Shown here piece after piece: positions 42,602 through 64,000 of a stretch of 64,000 nt of DNA. Both the position numbers and the translations under genes were made by a program. This DNA comes from Pontederia crassipes (lineage: Eukaryota > Streptophyta > Magnoliopsida > Commelinales > Pontederiaceae): positions 70,330,139 to 70,394,138 of the forward strand of contig CM060196.1 in NCBI GenBank assembly GCA_030549335.1, written 5' to 3'. The notes beneath the pieces are model-generated. The model was not told where the DNA came from. It ran no database searches and saw only the letters and a list, made by a program, of their open reading frames with translations. Every line of letters starts with the position of its first letter. Within the stretch, counting starts at the first letter, position 1.

Positions 42602-45600
42602 TTTATGAGACGCTCTTTACAAGGTTGCTTCATATTGATCATTGGCATAAATCAGTGGCTAATATGGTTGTCTTTCTTTACCGTCTTTTGGAGCTCCCAT
42701 TTATCCATGTTCACTTAAATCTTCAGAAATTTATCAGACAGCACATGTAAGATCTTTGACAAGGTCCACTCGGGATCCAAAGCCATAAACATAGTGATAA
42801 AAATGCATGGCAAATGTATTTACGTTGAATCGCTGAACATGATGCATGCATGCTTAAGAAAGACAAGCTTAAAAACTTCTAAAAACTTATGTGTGTTAAT
42901 TTCATCTTACTTGATGAAATGAACAAAATATCATGAAATCCTCTCCTCAACGCTGAGCCACTTCTGATATCCATATTCTGCAGTGGGCAGCTATCCAAAG
43001 TTCGTCCAAAGAAGACAACTATATATAGAGGAGTGTAGTGCTTCTTAGTTTCTTTCATCGCATATTTGTTTAATTATGGGCATCTTTTACTGAGATGTAT
43101 ATACTTTATTTAATCAGTTACCTTGACGACAAAGTTTCTTTGGCCACAAGAGACGACAGAAATCCAGCACTGGTCAACATGCACCTAATTCGAAATATAT
43201 GGTCTTATTTAAAGAAGATATAGTAGATAGCGTGCATCATTTACTCGCTGCATTTGTTTTGATGTAATTGTATTACTGTGTGTTATATGATTTGGATCGC
43301 ACATATCAAAAGCAGAACTAAAAAGTGTGCTGCTGAGCGAAGCCAAGTGACCTAAAGTACCTTTTGATAGAAGAACTAATTGTAGCAATGTAAGTTTTCT
43401 TTATCCAAAAAAAAAATAATAGACGGATTGCGTGGAAAGTTTATTAGCATATTCGGTGGGAAAAAGCTAAACTAAATTTGATAACGAATAGCAGCAGTGT
43501 AGTGATTTAATAAGCCAAATTAAGTTTCTCCGTCTTTTCCTTTTTTTTTTAAAAAAAATACGTATAGTACTAATGCAACATTTTACAATGAATCATGAGG
43601 TCATGAGATCATGACAATATGAGTGGAAAAAACTCGATTGAGTAATATATTTTGGCATCATCTAATTAAATTGGTGCAAGCTTCATGTTACGCTTTGTCT
43701 TCGTCTTCATTAATTAATACCATCGAAGAAAAAAAAAATACCGCTGAGTCGCCTCCTGTCGCAAGCTGCCATATATCCTAATAATTCATGAATGGCTGAA
43801 GTCCAGTTGTCGTCCGTCCATTTCATCAGGGGAATTGAAATCAAATGATAAATATCATTAGGATACCGTTAATTTAGTTAACTATAAGTTAATGAAGATT
43901 ATAGTGGTTCGAATTTTTATTTATTTATTATTAAATATTATGATGGTACGAAAAATGGTGTCGACGGTCTTACTCGTATGATGTTAAAAAGCACATTGAG
44001 AATGGTCTGCAATCGAATCCAATTAATACGATTAAATTATCTTTTGTACACGGTAACGATATTAAAAGTTTTTTTGCATAAGAAACTTTTGAACTTCGTC
44101 ACTCTTGGAGATTCTTCATTTTCTTTACTGATCATGTCTATCTTTGGAAATATTTTAGAGCTTTATCTTCAATTAATTTAATTTTGCACTATGACTAATG
44201 GGATGCTCACTGGAACTTTGTTAATGCAACAAGAAATTAACATATTATCAGGGACCTTTTAGCACCATGGATAAGTAGCTTCATTTTAATTAAAAAATGA
44301 TCATGTTTAATCCCAAAGTTAACAAAATGAAGCTGTTCAAATTCTAAAATTGTTCAGGAGGAGCGATTGAAAGATCCGACCAGTTTGAAAACCTATCCGA
44401 CCTGAAAAAATAAAAAATTAAGGATTCGAATATAATTTATGGTGATTTTTAATAAATTAAAATTCATTCGCTAAAATTAAGGTCCCACCTAAAAAATTTG
44501 TATCGGTCGTTGAGCCCACTTTTTATTTATATTTTTTATTTATATAATTAATATATATATATTATCAATTCTTTTATTATAAGATAGAATATTTTTTGTA
44601 TAAACTTTCATATGTTTCTATCATATTATCGAACTCTAATTTAATAACTTTAAATTTTAGTAGTATATTTTATATTTAATATAAATTTAAATATTTTTAT
44701 CTTAATTTTAATTTATTCTATATATTTTTAAAATATAGTTATATAAAAGTAGGTCCGAAAAAACTGATTCGTAGGGTAATTTTTATTTTTTCAAAATGAA
44801 TTTAGGAAGATTCTTTTAATTTGATTAATTTTTTTCTATCGAAAATCCGATCCAAAGTACTTTCACCTCTAACGATTTCAAAAGTTAGTCTTAAAATAAT
44901 TTGTTTTTAGGAAGCTCCCCGAGATTTTATTTTTTATACTCATTTCTCGTCACCGGACGCTAATTCCCAAAGGATCGCGCGTCGGACGATCCTGCGCGCG
45001 CGAACTTGTTTGGAACCGTTTCCTCGCGCGAATCTTGATGCCGTTGCCTCTGGATTCGTTGAAGACATCAAGATTCCTAGGCAGCAGTAGGCTGGATTCT
45101 GGCGTTCGTTCGGCTGACTGCAATCTGACCAGCATGCCTTGTATCTGTTTGTTCTATTTCCTCGCTCACCTCAAGTCCATGAATACTGACCGACATGGGA
45201 TCAACTTCAATCTCGATTTCTTCTTTCTCTCAGATGTGCAGATTTTTCTAAATGACGGCGGCATCTCAGACTGTTCCTCGATTTCCAATGTCGCGTGCTC
45301 GGTTTCCTTGCGTTTACTTGTATCAGATGAGAAGATCTTAGGCAGTAAGTGTAGATAGTTTGATGCAGCTTTTTATGAGCTGCTGAACTGGTGGAAATTA
45401 GTAACATTTCTTGTGGAGATGGACGGGGAATGCGTTAATAAGTCGCATCACATGTTGCCATGTTTCCATGCATACATCACTGTGACATAAGATTTCCACA
45501 TAGGGGAAAGATGCATCACCAACCCGATTAAGCCTGAATACTGCATCGATGGATGCATATTGAGTCAATCCCAGATATATGTCTTATTTTTTATTTATAT

Positions 45601-45865
45601 ATGGGGAAGGAAGAATACTGATACTTTCTATTATTCAACTTTGCGACGTACAAATTACCGAGCTAGTTAAGGCTCCACAGGAATTAGGAGTTCCATGAAA
45701 AACTTTAAAAGCTTCAAGTAACTTCTCCATTTTGGATCCTGCTGGATGTGACTGGCATGAATTTCTTTGTATTGTACATAGCTGCTGCGTGTTGCATCAT
45801 TTGACATTTCAAAATGTTGTGATTGTTAACTCCCCTATGTTTCCTGCAGTTTATGTTACTTTACT
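42602..45865. other. Intergenic DNA between the two ABCC genes
   Basis: This holds the promoter side of copy 1 and the 3' flank of copy 2. It is AT-rich except for 44950-45400. On the minus strand that island has about 59 coding-looking codons (roughly 45351-45175; KETEHATLEIEEQ, FRKICTSERKKK) ending at a GTGAGC donor-like site. I cannot assign it; it may be an exon of a lost or captured gene. Confidence 0.4.
43018..43028 (-). promoter_or_regulatory. TATA-like site upstream of ABCC copy 1
   Basis: The minus strand reads CTATATATAG about 420 bp upstream of the 42601 ATG. A leader of this length is plausible but not shown. Confidence 0.35.
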
Positions 45866-58566
<12,701 letters not shown>

Positions 58567-58582
58567 CTGCAGAACTAAATTA

Positions 58583-59479
58583 TATTGTTAACATGGCATA
58601 TTTATTCTAATACGTTTATGATTAATATGCATGATAATAAAAGATGTAAGCTGAATGTTGAAGTGTTAAATTGGATAACAGATGATTAGTTTATTATAAA
58701 GTTTAATTACCTTAAGCAATCATTTAGTCATGGAACCTAAAGTTATTGACTTTAAAATTCCTAAGCCCTAAGAAACTAGTGGAGGACGTAGTACACAACT
58801 GTAAAAATTATTTTAATTGTTGTCACTTCAATTTATGAGCTCAAATCAAGTGGAACGCACGGAAATCTTATTACTTTCATATGTACCTGCCACCTCAATC
58901 ACTTATATGTGGTGTAATGACCATTTTAAACCATTTATCATTATCTTTTACTGTCCATGAGAAGTAAAACCGATCTAGGTTTATGTAAAGGCATCTAGGA
59001 TATGTTTTAGAGAAACGAGATAGCAAAACTTGGGAAAAAAACTGTGAAAAGAAGAAACACATTTGGAGGAAAAAGTTCTACAATCTAATGAGTACAAAAA
59101 GCAACTTTGCAGGCAAGTAATTATCATACTATCCTTCCTATGATATCCGTGGTATGTCAAACCATTGTACATGTTCCTTTGAGGCCACCAGCTGTCTTAC
59201 GTAATCCATTACCAAATGCATACAAGTTGGAATAAAGTTTTTATATCCTAAATAATTATACATTAATGATACAAGTTTTGATTAAGTAGAGCTATATTTA
59301 AAGTGTCAAAAATATTTAAATAGAAATGAGTTATTTTATACACTAAACTTAAAGTTAATATTTGAATATGCTTCATCGACATGTGAAGTAACACGTGAAT
59401 ATAAAAGTTGTAAATAATCTTATTAGCTTTTCAACGAATAAAAAATCATCTCATTCTGATAACGGTACGAAAAATAATA
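58583..59479. other. Upstream flank of ABCC copy 2, no gene
   Basis: AT-rich sequence. I looked for a first exon with an ATG and a transmembrane helix joining the acceptor before 58566 and found no convincing candidate. Confidence 0.4.
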
Positions 59480-60394
59480 CGGAATTATTGATTTGTCGAT
59501 TTGGTGAACCGATCAATCGGTCACCATGGAAATCATGAAAATTGGCCAATATTGGAAGATCGGTTGATTAGTTAGAGCCAACGGTTGATAGGGTGACGTC
59601 AATAGTCTTGCCGGTTGTTAGTCGAACTACCGGTCGATCGGCCAGAAGAAAAGTTCAATATCTAGAATCCACCAATGGACACATTTTTCCAATGACTATA
59701 AGGAGCGATCGATCAGTGAACACGTAGGATGCACTACAACAATCATATTTCGGTCCAAAAAAAATGAGAAGCAAGTCTTTCTAAATAAATGGAATTACGA
59801 AGACTATAAAAATGATCCCAAAGGTGAAGGAATGATCAAGAGTTCTAAGCAGACTTAGAGATAACACTTGTGAAGTTCATTTGAGACAAAAGTTACAAAT
59901 CTTATAATTCCTTCTTTTCTTCTTGTGTGATCTTCAAAATTGTTAAAAAGATATTGGGGAACGTTGTAGTGCCTTTGTATAGGTAGTTGATCCTTAGTGA
60001 TAAGAGATTATGCCTTATCTCTTGAGTAAAGAAAAGACGAATAAAAGCTTCTGAGTAGGACTGGAGAAAAGATAAGAATTGTAAATGATTTTTTCCTTGT
60101 TTCATTTGAAACAAAGAAAATGTGTTAGTGAAATTTTAAATGGTCTCGAGGTCGAGAAGTCGGAGCGCGATATAAACTAAGATGTGATCGAAATTCGTCA
60201 ACAAACTACCTTGTGTTCTTGTGCTTGCCTTTCTCTCTCCCTATCTTTCCTATTTTATTGTGCATGTTATTTGATCATTATTGTATTAGTTTAAAATTTA
60301 TCAAATCAATTTTATACTTCCATGATGTATTTCATAAAATCAATATTTGCAATAAAACACCTACTCATTCCTGTTAGTGCCTTGTGATCCAACA
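59480..60394 (+). mobile_element. SIRE-like LTR fragment
   Basis: This fragment shares organisation and phrases with the LTR at 1190-2459: CGGTCGATCGG-type boxes, an ACTATAAAAATGATCCCAAAGG core where the other has CTATAAAAGGGATCC, TTATCTCTTGAGTAAAGAA, TTCGTCAACAAACTACC and an ending GTGATCCAACA. The TGTTGA start is absent or unrecognisable, so it is truncated or highly diverged. Confidence 0.5.
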
Positions 60395-60954
60395 ACATAC
60401 ATATATGTTCTTTAATGACATACTATACCTCATTTAATTTTTTTTTAGAGTAAAGAGCTTATTAAAACCATATCTGAATCGTGGGTTCAACTAGTTTAAA
60501 CGTAAATAAATGGCTTGTTTGGCTCGATTCAATTCTAACGTCAAAATCGAAAATAACTTCGAACCCGTGACTTCTTTGGACGGGTCCGCAACGCGAGCTT
60601 TTATATCTCCACTCACCCACCCCCACCCCCTCCCCTCCAAATTTTATATATATATATATTATTTTTTGATAATTTTGAAAAATAAAATAAGTTCGCCATG
60701 GGTATCTCGCCTGGTCCATTTTGAGCCACGTCATAAAAGCTATTTTAGAAAAGAAACAAATGGTTTTAAAGTAATCGTTAAAGGCTGCCTTTAATGTGTC
60801 TATTCCGTTGATGTTTGAATTTGGGTCACGAGAAATAAACTCACGTCCAAAGGGCGCAATAATAGTTTTGAGTTTCTTTTGTTGTGTCAAAATTTCAACT
60901 TTATTTTGTAACAAAATAACTTCAATTTTACATGTTAATTTTGACTTTCTTGCA

Positions 60955-60955
<1 letters not shown>
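60395..60955. other. Intergenic DNA, no gene
   Basis: A short GC-richer patch (60555-60640) and a TA run near 60645-60660 are present, but no supported gene. Confidence 0.5.

Positions 60956-61018
<63 letters not shown>
60956..61018. repeat. (TTA)n microsatellite
   Basis: About 20 perfect ATT/TTA units, which also create a spurious poly-Tyr reading frame. Confidence 0.97.
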
Positions 61019-61659
61019 TGAGAAAATGAAGACAAGGAAATTTAAAGAAAACATGTGTGGGCGACCATTTTTTTTCTTTAGAATTTAAATTTAATGAATT
61101 TAAATTTATTTTATAATTTTGTTAACCCAAAAATACCAATCTATATAGTCCGTATGCAATAAATAAATTAAACATTAATTTGACTTGTATAGATAAAGGT
61201 TGTAGAATGCGAATATATTTATTTTCATATATAAGTAAGGCATTGGCTTAGCATAAAAAATAAAAGAACATAATCAACCTTTGATAACTTTGTTATCAAA
61301 CAAAAGTGAAATTTGATAAAATATAGCTGGAGTAAAATTGAAAAAAAATATTCCTGGAATAAGGATGAAATAATCGAGAAAATAAAAAAGGAAATAAATG
61401 CATCCGTGTTCAATGAACAAGAAAAAAATAACAAAATGCGAACCATGATTCATTATTGTTAGCAGGTTATCATTACATTTCTATAAATTATATAATGCTA
61501 ATTTATTCTATAATTTTAAAATTCTTATAAATACTATTATTTTAATAAAATTTAATCCAATTCGACTAACTCTTATCGGATCGGTCTAATCATGACTCAA
61601 TTGATAATTTGGTCTCATTCTCATCCAATTATGAAAATATTGGTAGAGAGGATAGGAGA

Positions 61660-61930
61660 CATTATCTAATGGTGCAACATCCTAAGCAGTTGGTACCCTC
61701 TCTATTCCTGAGAGGTTTTATGTTCAAAACCTTGTGTTAGTTGTACCCAAGCATCCGGCCAAGTGATTGATCATTGATAAGATAAAACACCTTCCAATTA
61801 TATGAGCATCCTGCATGTTTATGTAGAAATATTCTAGAAGCACCACTTGGCCCAGTGAGTTACCGGGAGTTAGTAGTCCCTGATTCAATTTCTGAAGCCA
61901 CCATTTGGTCAGGGAATACTGTTTTGATCT
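61660..61930 (+). mobile_element. Two SINE-like tRNA-derived heads
   Basis: Box A/B pairs resembling RNA polymerase III promoters: AAGCAGTTGGTA (61684) with TGTTCAAAACC (61721-61731), and TTGGCCCAGTGAG (61847) with TGATTCAATTT (61881-61891). Spacing of 33-38 bp and phrases such as CTGAGAGG-TTTT fit tRNA-related plant SINEs. Tails and target duplications are not clear. Confidence 0.4.
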
Positions 61931-64000
61931 TTATTCCGAGTCTCCGACTATGAATTAGTATACCAATGCCCCGAGTGGGTATCCAAAAAAACTTCTAGAT
62001 CCACAAATTGAACTAGAGGCTTCTCTGAATAACCTGTCTATCCAACATTTCAAGGTGACAAACCCATTTGTGTAGCATTTGAAGCAGAACTTTATAAATG
62101 TTCCTCAAGACATGTGCATTCTCTGTTTGAGAATGGTTAGTTTTGCAGGTGCTAAGAAAGAATTATGTTGCTCTCTTTTGAGAGATTGCGCTGTTTAAGG
62201 CTGAATTCGCTCATATTTTAGCTCTTTGTCTTACGAATTTTCATTAAATATCTGCAGCTTATTCTTGATGCACAAGTGATATGGAACCAGAGAACATTTT
62301 GACAGTTGAAACTATGATTGCAGAGCTTCATCCACAGAGGAGAAGCTATGTGAGGGGTGCTGTTTAGTCTGCAGAACAAGTTTGCACATCTTAACAAGTG
62401 AATAGAGTATTAAGTTATTAACTTCTATCACATGGCAATAGCTCTACTGCTGCTCAAGGTTTTCCAGCGTTTACATTTGTAATGTCTTATTATAAACATA
62501 TGCAAGAGGAAAATAGATAAGAGCCTCCCTAAATAAAAATGATGCGATGATATCTTACTTGGACTGAACATTTCAGAAAACATTCTTCACTGGTTCAAGT
62601 TACTTATTTGAAATGCTCTCTTCCGCAACTGAAGCCTTGAATAGGAGAATATCAACAAATTCACTCGAGAAAAATGCATGAGGTTCAGAGAATGAGAGAA
62701 AATATGGATGTTGCATTCCATACATAGTGCATGTCAAGTGGTGTTCTAATGTTTATAGTTCTTTGGTCAAGTGGCTTAATGTTTATAGTTCTTTCGTCAT
62801 TTGGTCGAATACCTGATCACTAGTTTGTGTCCTTGACGAATAGTTTAAACAGTTCATGCCAAATCAGAACGCCTTGCTTCTTAAGTTTCTGACCTGAGTT
62901 CATGACCCACCGAAACCTAACACGGCGTGCGAATTTCTTTCAAGTTTTATCCAAGAACTTTCACTGTCAATATTGCAGCGAAATTGATATATTAGATGAT
63001 TGATTCGTGCTCTGATTTGTGCTTGTGCAGACGATGATGTAAACATGTTTGTATTACTATAATGACACCTCTCTCGCTCTCTCTCGCTCTTTCTGACTGT
63101 TTTGGAAAGAACCTGCGGAGAAAAGTTGAGGGGTTCTGTGATAATTTAAATAGAAAGAAAGAAAATTAGTAATCCATAGTCAGAGTTAAATACTTTTTAA
63201 AACATAAGATGATTTCATCTTTATGAGCACATAGAGCACTATAACCAAAACGTAAGAAAAATAGATAATGCTCGTTGCCCTTGGACCATAGCAAAGGTCC
63301 CTGATCAAAGCTGCAATGAATGCAACTTAAGAAGGAAGATACATCTCAGATTTTTTTTTTCTTTTATATGGATCATGAGCTGCAAAGCTAAACTGGAACT
63401 GGACTTCACAAAGAATGGCATTAAACAAATTACTGTAAAATATGAGGAAAACAATTTAGTGGATGCAAAATTTTCAAGTTTTTTTCATAAACAAATTGGA
63501 GAACCAAATCTGCATCCCATTTTTTTCTTCTTTAATCTTTTGTGCTTGTGTAAGTCTTTGTTAATTGAAACATGAAACGCAGGCTCTAATAGAAAAATAT
63601 ATAAAATCTCTCTCTCTCTCTAGATCTGTGTGTGTGTTCACCGTTTATTACAACGTTAAAAGACGTCTATCATTATGACATCACGCATTAGCTATACGGG
63701 TATCTTTTTTAATCAAAATTAAGAGGTTAAACGTAATAATAAAATTTAATTTTATGGCTTGAATGTAGGTTTTGATGAAGCAGTGCAAACTTCTAAAACT
63801 GAACACGCTAATAATTATAACCAAATGTCGCCGCCGAGCAATCCAACAAAATAGCCATCTAACGCGGGAAATATCAAATTTTATTTTGTTAACATAAAAT
63901 TAAAGTTGTATTAGTTAATTTAAATCACTAGCTTGGTTTTTTTTCCTCCAAGAGTCAAATTGCTTGAACTAATCTCACTCATGATAAGTTTATTTTTCTT
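61931..64000. other. Intergenic DNA, no gene supported
   Basis: The stretch holds an imperfect ~30-bp tandem duplication at 62748-62812 (TAATGTTTATAGTTCTTTSGTCA twice) and CT/GT microsatellites at 63065-63095 and 63608-63637. No reading frame resembles a known plant protein. Confidence 0.5.

Noticed and set aside
60796..61029. ORF ending in poly-tyrosine
   Set aside because: It is produced by the (TTA)n microsatellite.

Overview
The window is nuclear DNA from a flowering plant. The genes have GT-AG introns and belong to plant families, the flanks are very AT-rich, plant retrotransposons (Copia, Ty3/Gypsy, RTE-like LINE) are abundant, and chloroplast ycf1/ycf2 sequence has been copied in. The species cannot be fixed from the sequence. 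All recognisable host genes lie on the minus strand.

Left third (1-21 kb): one intact 2-oxoglutarate/Fe(II) dioxygenase gene (9535-8110, 4 exons, 365 aa) sits between two relics of the same gene. Relic A (2460-3239) has lost exon 1 and is cut in exon 3 by a SIRE-like Copia LTR (1190-2459). Relic C (11650-12080) keeps only the upstream/promoter region. The rest is transposon debris: a candidate solo LTR (5810-8076) ending 33 bp past the stop codon of the intact gene, a CACTA end (10804), a foldback/MULE-like element (14230-15160), a hAT-like element with a 7-bp target duplication (15416-16483), and palindromic GGTCGACCG arrays with other tandem repeats (17.3-18.7 kb).

Middle (22-32 kb): a short Ty3/Gypsy element (22002-24925, direct 5-bp TCAAA target duplication) carries ycf1 and ycf2 plastid fragments between its LTRs. 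Next is a TOM2A-type tetraspanin gene (32178-25288, 6 exons, 280 aa) whose second intron holds a decayed RTE-like LINE. The expected GT donor of its first intron reads GA.

Right half (35-59 kb): two tandem full-size ABCC (MRP) transporter genes of the AtABCC3-like group share the same ten-exon structure. Copy 1 (42601-35598) encodes 1542 aa and looks intact. Copy 2 (58566-45866) keeps every later exon open, but no start codon is visible, and a decayed Copia element sits in its sixth intron. The last 5 kb hold an LTR fragment, a long TTA microsatellite and two SINE-like tRNA heads, with no gene I can support.

The genes do not form a pathway. The window is best read as a transposon-dense plant region with two local gene duplications, of the dioxygenase and of the ABCC transporter. 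Exon limits were read by eye from splice signals and conserved family sequence.
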